In this document: positions 35,101-43,292 of the stretch, in pieces
How the letters are laid out: each line of letters starts with the position of its first letter
Position numbering within the stretch: position 1 is the stretch's first letter
DNA from: Paenarthrobacter sp. PH39-S1
GTDB lineage: Bacteria > Actinomycetota > Actinomycetes > Actinomycetales > Micrococcaceae
Length of the DNA stretch: 64,000 bases
Assembly (NCBI RefSeq): GCF_030063245.1
Contig: NZ_JASISR010000003.1
Coordinates: 62,001-126,000, forward strand
Direction of reading: 5' to 3'
The notes under the pieces: model-generated
Databases searched by the model: none
Seen by the model: the letters and a program-made list of their open reading frames with translations, nothing else
Told to the model about the DNA's origin: nothing
Program-made: the position numbers and the translations under genes

Positions 35101-35420
35101 CAGGCTCGGGCTTTATCGGCGAACCGTTGCCGGGCTGCTTGGCGGGATACTCCTAGTGCGAGGGCAATCTGGTTCCAGGATCTGCCGCGCGCCCGGGCCA
35201 TGTTAACGGTCTCCCGCAGATGTACTTCATCGGCGCGTAGGGCTTCGGAAATCACCGCGACCTCTCGAAGGTCGTCCGTAACGTCAACCTCCACGGCATC
35301 GGGGTCAAGTTCGTCGGCGAGGTGCTCGAATCGCTGCGCGGCCCGCTCAATCTCATCTTCCGTGTGCTGCATGTCAGCATCCGGCACCCCGTGCATGCGC
35401 GCTGGCTCGCCGATCCGCAT
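35100..35420 (-). CDS. Small helix-turn-helix protein
   Basis: Up to 106 residues. The C-terminal half holds an HTH (RSWNQIALALGVSRQAARQRF) preceded by an acidic helix (DDLREVAVISEALRADEVHL). Start uncertain: the ATG at 35420 lies 3 bp after a perfect 18-bp palindrome and would need a leaderless message, while the ATG at 35372 has GGA 7 nt upstream. The fold is common in small actinobacterial regulators and antitoxin-like proteins. No toxin gene is recognised beside it. Confidence 0.65.
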   Translation of the reverse strand: MRIGEPARMHGVPDADMQHTEDEIERAAQRFEHLADELDPDAVEVDVTDDLREVAVISEALRADEVHLRETVNMARARGRSWNQIALALGVSRQAARQRFADKARA

Positions 35421-35422
35421 AC

Positions 35423-35440
35423 AGACAAGATATCTTGTCT
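35423..35440. promoter_or_regulatory. Perfect 18-bp palindrome at the HTH gene start
   Basis: AGACAAGATATCTTGTCT is identical to its reverse complement. It lies 3 bp before the first possible ATG of the HTH gene and would cover the promoter or transcription start. Autoregulation by the HTH protein is the simple inference. Confidence 0.7.
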
Positions 35441-35880
35441 AAGTCGGAGACGGCAAGAAAAACCGTTCACGGCTTTCTGCAAGCGGAAGCACAACGGGAA
35501 CCTTGGTGGAATCTCCGCCGTCAGCGGCTGGAATTGACACCATGGTCTCCCTCCCCAAGCATCGCCTGGCGTACGTTTTTCACCACGCACGTGACCGCAC
35601 AATGCCCGCAAGCCGAACCTTCACGGGAACGCCTCGGCATCCAAAAGGCAACGGTCAGCGGGCCAGTTCCGTCAGGTCGCGAGCTGGGCGCCCCACTCAG
35701 CACCACAAGTGCCGAACTGACGCGGCCAAGTGTCCGCGGACTCGGTAACATGAATTCGCCGAGCCGTCTGGGACGGGCATGGGTGGCGAAGACCTGCGGG
35801 AAAGCCGGTAATGCAGGCGACTCCGGTGCAGTCCGCTACTGAAAATAACAACTGCTGCCGTGGAATCAGCCGTGTGCACG
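35441..35880. other. Stretch with no recognised gene
   Basis: Frames here are short and show no family pattern on either strand. GGGAAAGCCGGTAATGCAG, then CCGGTGCAGTCCGC (about 35798-35838) recalls part of a cobalamin riboswitch but lacks the B12 box. It may be decayed sequence like its surroundings. Confidence 0.5.
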
Positions 35881-36000
35881 TCACTGAAGTTCCACTGGTT
35901 CGTTGACCGCCTGCGCCCCCAGACGTCGTCGAGCCTGCCAGATGCAGAACCTGGCGCCCTCGGGATTGGTCAGCACCACACCGCGTCCGCCTTCTCCCCC
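35881..36000 (-). pseudogene. Piece of a VOC (glyoxalase-like) gene
   Basis: VVLTNPEGARFCIWQARRRL followed by GAQAVNEP is the end of the first domain of two-domain VOC proteins (DPAGA-x-F-x-LWQ-x-x-x-x-x-GA-x-x-VNEP). Upstream codons lose the pattern. It is on the same strand as the scrap at 34945-35100, which matches the end of a second domain. Confidence 0.55.
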
Positions 36001-36100
36001 GTCAGCAGGCGCCGAATGACCGCAGCTCTGGCCGAGACCAGCTGCCAGCCCTGCCCGGCCAGGCTGTGCTTTCGGCCTCACGCGGGCACAGTTTCCCGGC

Positions 36101-36625
36101 TCACCGGACCACCGCGAGCCGCGTGCAGACGAGCTCACCATTTTGGGCGAATTCTTCCACCCTGAACTCGATCCGCCGCGGCAGCACCGGCGCTCCGGCG
36201 CCCAGCGTCACCGGTGCATACTGGATCCATACCTCGTCAAGCAGGCCGTTGTCGTCGAACTGACCGACCAGGTCGCCGCCGCCCACAAGCCACAGGTTCC
36301 GACCAGCCGCAGCCGTAACCATCTCGGCATGCACCGCGGCCACTTCACCCTGGGTGAACCGCACGTCACCACCGCCGAAGGCCTCAATGTCACGATGGGT
36401 GAAAACCCAGCAAGGGATGGAGTAGGGCCAGTCGCCATCGCTATTGTCGCGGAGCCACTCGTATGTGGTGGCACCCATTGCCATGGCTCCAACAGCCTCG
36501 ATGAAGCCGTCGTAGCCCATCGGTCCTTTACCGTCGACGTCACGCGAGAGTAACCACGAGAGCGAGTTATCGGCGTCGGCAATGAAGCCATCCAGGGAAC
36601 TGGCAGTGTAGTAGATCGATTTCAT
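36101..36625 (-). CDS. Dihydrofolate reductase/RibD C-terminal family protein
   Basis: 174 residues from the ATG at 36625 (AGGA 7 nt upstream); an ATG at 36631 adds two residues. YYTASSLDGFIAD is the family start, with AMAMGATTYEWL, and LWLVGGGDLVGQF the NADPH-binding glycine strand. Proteins of this group (YwjB/YyaP-like) are reductases of unknown substrate. Complete, and one of the few intact genes in a decayed region. Confidence 0.82.
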   Translation of the reverse strand: MKSIYYTASSLDGFIADADNSLSWLLSRDVDGKGPMGYDGFIEAVGAMAMGATTYEWLRDNSDGDWPYSIPCWVFTHRDIEAFGGGDVRFTQGEVAAVHAEMVTAAAGRNLWLVGGGDLVGQFDDNGLLDEVWIQYAPVTLGAGAPVLPRRIEFRVEEFAQNGELVCTRLAVVR

Positions 36626-36637
36626 CGTCATATCCTG

Positions 36638-37442
36638 TCAGTCCCCATGGCGACTGACAATGACCCAATCCAAGGCGCGACCGGCCAGGGGCTGCCTCTG
36701 CCGGCCGTTTCCGTCACGAAAATCAGCGAAGAAGCGAGCGTCACAATCGTATTCCTTAGCTTCTCCGCGGAGTTGAGATTTCTGGAGCTCGTTTGCCGTT
36801 GCAGCATTGGCACGGATAAGCCCGAATGTGGCCGCGACCGCAGTCAGTGCGAACAGAAGGCTCAATGACAGAGCCGCATAGTATTCGGGGGCCGGCCAGG
36901 GAATAGTTCTGTCACCGCCGAATGAGGTGACCATGAGCCACGCGACGAAGAACCCGAGTCCGACGGATAGCAGAAGAACCGCCAGCAGCGGAACAGCGGC
37001 CTCACGGACGATGACCCTACGCAGGACTGCGACGGGCATGCCCATCAGCCGCATCAGCCGGATCAGCCCCAGCACGCGCTTGGGGTCAAGGATCGCAGCC
37101 GCGGTGGACACGGCCAGTGAGATTCCGGCGATGACGACGGCCACGAAGACGCCGATGTAGGCAAATGCCGACAATCCTTGGATCAGTCGTGTGCTGCTCA
37201 TCGTGGAGAGGTCCGCGGGAGAGCTGTTAGGGATGGCGGTCACCCCTGAGGTGTTCACTGGCGGCTCCGGCGAGGATGGAGACCATGAAGACCGCGATGA
37301 CCAGCTCCGATACCGAGCGGAAGTTTGCCACCGGGGTTCGGCGCATCCGGCTGGCCGCGATGACTGCTGCGGCGTCGCCCGCCCGACGTAGCCCGATGCT
37401 GCTGACATGGTTCACCGAAGCCCTATTCGGCCGTTGCCCCAT
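36638..37442 (-). pseudogene. Frameshifted C-terminal part of an FtsX-like ABC permease
   Basis: The frame ending at 36638 encodes AYIGVFVAVVIAGISLAVST, PKRVLGLIRLMGMPVAVLRR and three further helices, as in FtsX/MacB permeases. Upstream similarity jumps to another frame (37442-37260: AAVIAASRMRRTPVANFRSV, VFMVSILAGAAS). The break is near 37255-37260. The N-terminal periplasmic part and partner ATPase are absent. Inactive. Confidence 0.75.
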
Positions 37443-37656
37443 CGAGCTGAAACCCTCACAGTCGTGGACAGACGATGATTGATTCCTGGATCAGGACTAC
37501 CGAAACCCCCGGTCCGGCGAGGGCTGGTGGGCGCTGCAGCAAGGAACGGGATCCGGACGAATCATCGGCGGAAACTTGTGCACGATCAATCTATTGCAGG
37601 GAACGCGCTACATGCCGCCACTGGCTGACGCGCTACTCATGATCGAAGGCGACTAG
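37441..37656 (+). pseudogene. Fragment of an S66 (LD-carboxypeptidase/MccF-like) peptidase
   Basis: IELKPSQSWTDDD, an in-frame TGA at 37480, then FLDQDYRNPRSGEGWW, GRIIGGNLCTINLLQGTRYM and PPLADALLMIEGD match the central and C-terminal part of S66 peptidases. The N-terminal Ser and the catalytic Glu/His regions are missing. A premature stop and truncation make it a relic. Confidence 0.75.
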
Positions 37657-37747
37657 GAGAGCCATCCTGTAACGTTCGCCCGTGACCTCACCCCGCTCCT
37701 GCAACAGCCAGATGCCGACGGCGTCCGGGGCCTGTACGCTTCATGGC

Positions 37748-38020
37748 ATGCCGGCCTCCGTTCCACTGAGCGTTTCCGATGCACGCGGCCAACTTGCTGC
37801 GATCATCAACCGCTCACACTGATCACGAGCCGGTTTTTCTGTCTCGACGCGGTCGCCGGGTGGCGGCCATTATCGACGCTGGCGATCTGGAGCGTCTGAT
37901 CGAACTCGCAGAGGGTATGTCCATATTCGCGGGCCGAGGAATCGCGCGTAGAGATGCGCCAAAACGGAAAACGAACCGATTCCGTGGGAGGAAGTTAAGG
38001 CGGACCTCGGCCTCGTATGA
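37748..38020 (+). pseudogene. YefM/Phd antitoxin with several frameshifts
   Basis: It begins well (MPASVPLSVSDARGQLAAII), stops early at a TGA, and resumes in a second frame (HEPVFLSRRGRRVAAIIDAG, DLERLIELAE). It then moves to a third (EPIPWEEVKADLGLV) ending in the TGA at 38018. All three parts fit the YefM/Phd pattern in order. At least two frameshifts. Confidence 0.8.
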
Positions 38021-38140
38021 CTTATTCGGTCACGATCGCCCGGCTGCCGAACGTCAATAGCGCAAGTTTGACCCTCAGGTCCGTCGCGGGATGCAGGCCG
38101 CAATCGACCTCCTGGCCCGCGGCCCGCGTCCACCCATTCA
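38017..38140 (+). pseudogene. Truncated RelE-type toxin next to the YefM relic
   Basis: The ATG overlaps the relic antitoxin stop (ATGA). MTYSVTIARL in the first frame, then after a shift KFDPQVRRGMQAAIDLLARG. This is the N-terminal half of a RelE toxin. It is cut off where the convergent paaG gene ends. The toxin is dead, so loss of the antitoxin would have no cost. Confidence 0.75.
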
Positions 38141-38141
38141 G

Positions 38142-38921
38142 TCAGCGGCCAAAATCGGGTTTGCGCTTGGCGGCGAAGGCGGCAAAACCTTCGGCGTAAT
38201 CGGCCGTCTTGGACAGTCCCGCCTGCGCGGTGTTTTCCAGCCCGACGGCGGACCACAGTCCCAGCCGCTCGTCGCGGATGGCGGCCACCAGGTCCTTGCT
38301 CGCGGCAAACGCCTGGGTTGGGCCGGATGCGACCTTGGCCGCGGTGGCACGGGTAAACGCAAGCAATTCGGCAGCGGGAAGGGAACGGCTGAAAAGGCCC
38401 GATGCGACGGCGTCGGCACCGCTCATGAGCTCCGCCGTGTAGATCAAATCCAGCGTTCGGTGTGCCCCCAGGCGTTCGGTGAGGAGCCAGTGCCCGCCGG
38501 AATCCAGCGTTGCGCCGAGATTCGCGAACGGGGAACCGATCTTGGCGGTGTCCGCGATGTAGACGACGTCGGTGGCAATCAGCAGACCCAAGCCCACGCC
38601 CAGGCAGGCACCCTGGGCCGCCGCGAAGGTGGGTGCCGGGAACGCGCTCATTTTCTTCAACAGCGGAGTCAGCAGGTCGCCGAGGTAGCCCATGGCGTCG
38701 TCGTTGTCGGGCGTGACGTTGGAGATGTCCCGGCCGGCGCAGAACGCGCGGCCCTCGCCGCGGAGCAGTAGCGCGCGGACGGTACCGTCCGCGGCGGCGG
38801 AGGCGGCGTCGTCGTACGCCTGACTCAGCTCCGTCAGCGCAGCCTCGTCCAGCGCATTGAGCTTGGCCGGGGCATTGAGGACGATTTCGGCGACGTTATC
38901 GGCGATGGTCAGGTCAATCAT
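38142..38921 (-). CDS. paaG: Phenylacetate-pathway enoyl-CoA isomerase/hydratase (PaaG-like)
   Basis: 259 residues, crotonase fold. The oxyanion-hole segments are FCAGRDIS and AAQGACLGVGLGLLIATD. The canonical second Glu is absent, replaced by GATLDSGGHW, as in isomerase-type members such as PaaG. PaaG turns ring-1,2-epoxyphenylacetyl-CoA into the oxepin form. It follows paaE by 12 bp at the end of the paaABCDE operon, supporting this role. Confidence 0.82.
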   Translation of the reverse strand: MIDLTIADNVAEIVLNAPAKLNALDEAALTELSQAYDDAASAAADGTVRALLLRGEGRAFCAGRDISNVTPDNDDAMGYLGDLLTPLLKKMSAFPAPTFAAAQGACLGVGLGLLIATDVVYIADTAKIGSPFANLGATLDSGGHWLLTERLGAHRTLDLIYTAELMSGADAVASGLFSRSLPAAELLAFTRATAAKVASGPTQAFAASKDLVAAIRDERLGLWSAVGLENTAQAGLSKTADYAEGFAAFAAKRKPDFGR

Positions 38922-38933
38922 GGGCGTTCCCTT

Positions 38934-40172
38934 TTAGACGTCGTAGTCAACCGTGACTGCGTCACTGGTGGGACGGGCCTGGCAGGTGAGGACGTAGCCC
39001 TTTGCCACCTCGTCCGGTTCCAGTGCGTAGTTCTCCGCCATCTCAACGGTTCCGCTGACCAGTTTGGCGCGACAGGTGCCGCAGACGCCGCCGGCACAGG
39101 CGAAGGGGACATCCGGACGCACCCGCAGCGCCGCGTTCAGAATGGACTCCCGAGCGTGCGTGGGGCTGGCCACCACGCCCTCCAGACCGTCCAGTTTGAA
39201 GGTGATCCGGTAGGTTTTCACCGATTCGTCGACGACGATCGCGCGGCCGGCCTGCCCCTCGGGCCGGTCAGGCCGACCGGTACTGAAGAGTTCGAACCGT
39301 ACCCGCTCCGGCGAAACACCGCGTTCAGCCAGGGTGTCACGGCACAGCTGGACCAGCTCAAACGGTCCGCACAGGAACCACTCGTCAATATCATCGGTGT
39401 GGATGGCCGCGCTGAGCAGCAGATCGAGTTTTTCGGCGTCGATCCGTCCGGTCATCAGGGGGGCTATCCGCTGCTCCCGGGACAGCACATGGTGCAGTGC
39501 CAGCCGGGCCGGGTACTGGTCCTTGAGGTCCGCCAGTTCCTCCAGGAACATCACGTCAATGGCCGCCTTGTTGGCGTACACCAGGTCAAACCGGGTCTGC
39601 GGATCGGCGGCCAGCAGGGTCCGGGCAATGGCTATCACGGGAGTGATGCCGGAGCCTGCCGCGATCGCCACGTAGCTCCCGGAGGCCCCCGCCAGCTGCT
39701 CCGGATGGTTCATGCTGTTCATCACGTTGCGCGGCATCCCGTGTTTGGAAATGAAAGCGCCCGACGGGCTCATCACGTCCAGTACCGCGCCGGGCTGCAG
39801 CTCGGCGTTGGCCCAGGTGGAAAACATGCCGCCCAGATCCCGCTTGATGGCCACCCGGATCTCCGAGCTGCCGTCCGGGAAATGGACCGGGACGGCGCAG
39901 ATGGAATAGCTGCGCCGGATTTCCTGCGCCGCTCCTGACTCGTCCGGCAGCGTGGTGCGCAGGGCCACGTACTGCCCGGGGAGGTAGTCGAACTGTCCGG
40001 ACAGCTCCGGTGGGACGGCGAACGTCACCTCAATCGCATCCTCGGTCAGCCGGCGCACCTGTGACACGGTGAGCGGATGGAAGGAGGCCCTGCGCTTCGC
40101 CGGGGTGTCCGGGGCAACTTCCTCCAGCAAGCTGGGAGGCACGGACGAGGGTGCGGTCGGTGAAACGGTCAT
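38934..40172 (-). CDS. paaE: Phenylacetyl-CoA epoxidase reductase subunit (PaaE)
   Basis: 412 residues from the ATG at 40172, overlapping the paaD stop (TGATG). An FNR-like FAD domain (RSYS at 87-90), NADP domain (AAGSGITPV, 171-179; CGPFELV), then a plant-type [2Fe-2S] ferredoxin domain with Cys359, Cys364, Cys367 and Cys397. It passes electrons from NADPH to the diiron PaaA oxygenase. About 35 residues at the N-terminus are extra and low in structure. Confidence 0.93.
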   Translation of the reverse strand: MTVSPTAPSSVPPSLLEEVAPDTPAKRRASFHPLTVSQVRRLTEDAIEVTFAVPPELSGQFDYLPGQYVALRTTLPDESGAAQEIRRSYSICAVPVHFPDGSSEIRVAIKRDLGGMFSTWANAELQPGAVLDVMSPSGAFISKHGMPRNVMNSMNHPEQLAGASGSYVAIAAGSGITPVIAIARTLLAADPQTRFDLVYANKAAIDVMFLEELADLKDQYPARLALHHVLSREQRIAPLMTGRIDAEKLDLLLSAAIHTDDIDEWFLCGPFELVQLCRDTLAERGVSPERVRFELFSTGRPDRPEGQAGRAIVVDESVKTYRITFKLDGLEGVVASPTHARESILNAALRVRPDVPFACAGGVCGTCRAKLVSGTVEMAENYALEPDEVAKGYVLTCQARPTSDAVTVDYDV

Positions 40173-40744
40173 CAGAGCACCTTGAAATAGTCGAAAGGTT
40201 CCTTGCAGTCCTGGCAGACATACAGCGCCTTGCAGGCTGTGGAGCCGAACCGGGTCAGTTCCTTCGTGTTCAGCGAGGAACACTGCGGACATTTGACCTG
40301 CAGGGTCAGCCGGACCGGGCCGCCCGCATTGTGGCTCAAGCCACCCGCGGTGGAATGTCCGGTGGGGGCGGCGATGCCGTACTCCTGCAGTTTCGATTTG
40401 CCGGCATCGCTCATCCAGTCCGTCGTCCACGCCGGCGAGAGCACCAGCTTCACGTGCACGGCCGGGTAACCTGCATGCTGAAACGCGGTGACCACATCGT
40501 CGCGTATCGCGTCCATGGCCGGGCAGCCTGAGTAGGTCGGCGTAATGGTGACCTCGACCGCCGGGACCAAACCGTCGTCGTCGTACAAGCGCACGTCCCG
40601 AAGGATGCCCAGATCCGCAATGCTGAGCACCGGAATCTCCGGATCGCAGACGCCTGCGGCAATGTCCCAGGCCTTCTGAACTGCCGTCGTCGTCCGTACC
40701 GTTCCCGGGACCGCGGTGTCCGTGTACCGGTCCACAACCATCAC
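40172..40744 (-). CDS. paaD: PaaD, Fe-S/maturation factor of the epoxidase
   Basis: 190 residues (start GTG at 40744 or ATG at 40741). N-terminal MIP18/DUF59 domain (VCDPEIPVLSIADLGILRDV, TPTYSGCPAMDAI) and C-terminal zinc ribbon with Cys152, Cys155, Cys177, Cys180, plus Cys171. PaaD is needed for active epoxidase, probably in Fe-S assembly for PaaE. Confidence 0.92.
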   Translation of the reverse strand: MMVVDRYTDTAVPGTVRTTTAVQKAWDIAAGVCDPEIPVLSIADLGILRDVRLYDDDGLVPAVEVTITPTYSGCPAMDAIRDDVVTAFQHAGYPAVHVKLVLSPAWTTDWMSDAGKSKLQEYGIAAPTGHSTAGGLSHNAGGPVRLTLQVKCPQCSSLNTKELTRFGSTACKALYVCQDCKEPFDYFKVL

Positions 40745-41571
40745 CAGTCCGCGCCCGGATGCTCGCGCGCCAGGACCTGCATCTCGGCCAGGATGAAGCC
40801 CAAGTGCTCGGAATGCCGTCCCTGTCGCCCGCCGCCGAGGGCCGCAGGCACCTGCGGAATCTCGATCTCCGCTTCCGTCAGGACCTCGCCGGTCAGCTGG
40901 TCAAAATCTGCACGCAGCGCAGAAGGTACGACGGCGGCGTCCCCGAGTCGGGCGGTCAGGTCATCATCTTCAAAGAGCTCACCGACATAGGGCCACAGCA
41001 GCCGAAAACCGGCGAGCAGGCGGCGGCGGGACTCCTCAGTGCCCAGGGCCAGCCGCAGCACCCACTGCGCGCTGTGGTCCCGATGATAGTCCACCTCTTT
41101 GACGGCCTTCGCAGCAATGGCCGCCAGCGTGGCATCGGCCGAGGCGGTCAGCCGGCGGTACAGCTCGTACTGGTAATACGACACGATGAACTGCCGCACG
41201 ATGGTCACCGCGAAGTCGCCGTTGGGCTGCTCAAAAAGATGCGACGAGCGGAATTCCGGTTCCCGGCGGAAATAGGCCAGCTCGTCTTCGGTCTTGCCCC
41301 AGGCAGCTCCGGCGTAGGTCAGGAACGAACGGGCGTGGCCCAGCTGGTCCAGGGCGATATTGCCCAAGGCCACGTCCTCTTCCAGCTCCGGCGCGCGCGA
41401 AATCCAATGCCCAAGCCGCTGCGCCAGGATCAGGGCGTCGTCGCCGAGTCGGAGCGCGTATTCGCCCACGTCCTCGCTGGGCCTGGCGGTCCCATGCTGG
41501 ACCGCGAGCGCGATGTCCTCAGGCCGCAGGGCATTCCCCGGCGTGATGCGCGTTGCGCTTGCTTCACTCAC
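40741..41571 (-). CDS. paaC: Phenylacetyl-CoA epoxidase subunit PaaC
   Basis: 276 residues from a GTG overlapping the paaB stop (GTGA). Ferritin-like helices with EDVALGNIALDQLGHARSFL and KEVDYHRDHSAQWVLRLALG. PaaC is the structural, catalytically silent partner of PaaA. In order with paaA and paaB, as in other paa operons. Confidence 0.92.
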   Translation of the reverse strand: MSEASATRITPGNALRPEDIALAVQHGTARPSEDVGEYALRLGDDALILAQRLGHWISRAPELEEDVALGNIALDQLGHARSFLTYAGAAWGKTEDELAYFRREPEFRSSHLFEQPNGDFAVTIVRQFIVSYYQYELYRRLTASADATLAAIAAKAVKEVDYHRDHSAQWVLRLALGTEESRRRLLAGFRLLWPYVGELFEDDDLTARLGDAAVVPSALRADFDQLTGEVLTEAEIEIPQVPAALGGGRQGRHSEHLGFILAEMQVLAREHPGADW

Positions 41572-41858
41572 AGATGCTTCACACCCTCGCTCTTGACGTA
41601 ATACGTCGCATGGCGGTAATCCTTGCCCTGCGGGGATTCGAAGAAGGAGCCCTTGGAATCCGGATCGCTGGCCGCAATCGCATCAGCGGGAACCACCCAG
41701 ATGGAGACACCTTCGTTACGTCGGGTGTAGAGATCCCGCGCGTTCCGAAGCGCCATGGCCGCGTCCGGGGCGTGCAGGGATCCGGCGTGGACGTGCGAGA
41801 GGCCGCGGCTGGAGCGGACAAATACTTCCCACAACGGCCAGCCGAGAGATTCGCTCAC
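41568..41858 (-). CDS. paaB: Phenylacetyl-CoA epoxidase subunit PaaB
   Basis: 96 residues from a GTG overlapping the paaA stop. [40 protein letters not shown] is the PaaB signature. A small subunit that bridges PaaAC heterodimers. Confidence 0.93.
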   Translation of the reverse strand: MSESLGWPLWEVFVRSSRGLSHVHAGSLHAPDAAMALRNARDLYTRRNEGVSIWVVPADAIAASDPDSKGSFFESPQGKDYRHATYYVKSEGVKHL

Positions 41859-42859
41859 GCCGCAACCTCATTCTTCGCGGCCATCTTCGCGGCGTACGCC
41901 GTCGCTGCCTCGCGAACCCAGGCGCCGCCCTCGTGCGCCTCACGCCGTCGTTCCATCCGCTGGGCATTGCAGGGACCACGGCCGGCCAGGACTTCCTTGA
42001 ACTCGTCCCAGTCCAGCGCACCGTGTTCCCACTTCTTCGTTTCCTCGTTGAAACGGATCTCGGCATCCGGCAGGGAGAGTCCGAGCACCTTGACCTGCTC
42101 GGCCATCATCCCGACGAACCGGGATCGCAGTTCATCGTTGCTGAATCGCTTGATGTTCCACGCCATGGACTGCTTGGAGTTGGGCGAATCATCATCCGGC
42201 GGCCCGAACATCATCAGGGACGGGGCATACCAGCGGTTGACCGCATCCTGCGCCATCTGCTTCTGCGCGGGCGTCCCGTTGGCGAGCTCCAGGAGGATCT
42301 CGAAGCCCTGCCGCTGGTGGAAGGACTCTTCCTTGCAGACCCGGACCATCGCCCGTCCGTAGGGGCCAAAGGAGGCCCTGCACAGCGGCACCTGATTGCA
42401 GATCGCGGCGCCGTCGACCATCCAGCCGATGGCACCCATATCCGCCCACGTCACCGTGGGGTAGTTGAAGATACTGGAGTAGCGGGCCTTGCCCGCCACC
42501 AGCTGGCCCATCATCTCGTCGCGGGAGGTGCCGAGCGTTTCCGCCGCCGAGTACAAGTACAGCCCGTGGCCCGCTTCGTCCTGGACTTTGGCCATCAGGA
42601 TGGCCTTGCGTTTGAGGCTCGGCGCGCGGGTGATCCAGTTTGCCTCCGGCTGCATGCCGATGATTTCGGAGTGCGCGTGCTGAGAGATCTGCCGCACCAG
42701 GGTGCGCCGGTACGCGTCCGGCATCCAGTCGCGCGGTTCGATCCGCGAGTCCGCCGCCATGGCACGGTCAAAGTACGCCTGCCCGGCCTCGGCATCGGCC
42801 TGCTGCTCTGGGGACTGCTGCGCTGCGGCACCGCTGACCGCCTGCAGTTGCTGCTCCAT
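41855..42859 (-). CDS. paaA: Phenylacetyl-CoA epoxidase catalytic subunit PaaA
   Basis: 334 residues. The diiron ligands are in [21 protein letters not shown], and [12 protein letters not shown] (two E-x-x-H pairs). It epoxidises the ring of phenylacetyl-CoA with O2. A strong GGAGGAG lies 5 nt before the ATG. A PaaR-type palindrome (42931-42950) sits 72 bp upstream. First gene of paaABCDEG. Confidence 0.95.
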   Translation of the reverse strand: MEQQLQAVSGAAAQQSPEQQADAEAGQAYFDRAMAADSRIEPRDWMPDAYRRTLVRQISQHAHSEIIGMQPEANWITRAPSLKRKAILMAKVQDEAGHGLYLYSAAETLGTSRDEMMGQLVAGKARYSSIFNYPTVTWADMGAIGWMVDGAAICNQVPLCRASFGPYGRAMVRVCKEESFHQRQGFEILLELANGTPAQKQMAQDAVNRWYAPSLMMFGPPDDDSPNSKQSMAWNIKRFSNDELRSRFVGMMAEQVKVLGLSLPDAEIRFNEETKKWEHGALDWDEFKEVLAGRGPCNAQRMERRREAHEGGAWVREAATAYAAKMAAKNEVAA

Positions 42860-42930
42860 GACTACTCCTCCGGTACGGCCCTGACCTGCTGGGACCCTAA
42901 GCTGCTGCTGCCTGACCGCCGATGACTAAT

Positions 42931-42950
42931 TACCGACCGTTCGTTCAGGA
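42931..42950. promoter_or_regulatory. PaaR-type operator upstream of paaA
   Basis: TACCGACCGTTCGTTCAGGA fits the 20-bp palindromic pattern shared by four paa units in this window (TACYGAMCGNNCGTTCRGTA), with imperfect right end. It probably overlaps the paaA promoter. Confidence 0.78.
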
Positions 42951-42980
42951 TATAAGACGGCTGTGAGGTGCGTCAAGCGT

Positions 42981-43040
42981 CCGGGCCGGTCCGGGCCGGT
43001 CCGGGCCGGAGCGGGCCGGAGCGGGCCGGAGCGAGCCGGA
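42981..43040. repeat. 10-bp tandem repeats between paaA and the S9 peptidase gene
   Basis: CCGGGCCGGT (three copies) passes into GCGGGCCGGA (two copies) and a variant, all in phase. It lies in the 433-bp gap 42860-43292. The remainder (43041-43292) shows no recognisable gene. Confidence 0.85.
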
Positions 43041-43292
43041 AGGGTCTGCACCGCAGGACCGCACCCCCGGACATGAGAGCTGTTCGGATTGTGCCGAACA
43101 AGGAGCGGGAGTACTTCGGCTGCCGAGACTGACCATGACCTTCGCCGCAGTCGAACTTTGACCACCTGCAGCGTCAGAACACGCGCAAAACCGGCAACAC
43201 GCCGACCCTTTCCCCTGCAACTGCCCGGAAGATGGTCAGAGTTCGACGGCAAGCCGGGGAGAACACCGCCCCGGCTGGATAGAGTGGCATTC

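Noticed and set aside
35790-35840. Cobalamin riboswitch
   Set aside because: A GGGAA...CCGG...GTCCGC...ACTG string is present but the B12 box and a downstream cobalamin gene are missing.
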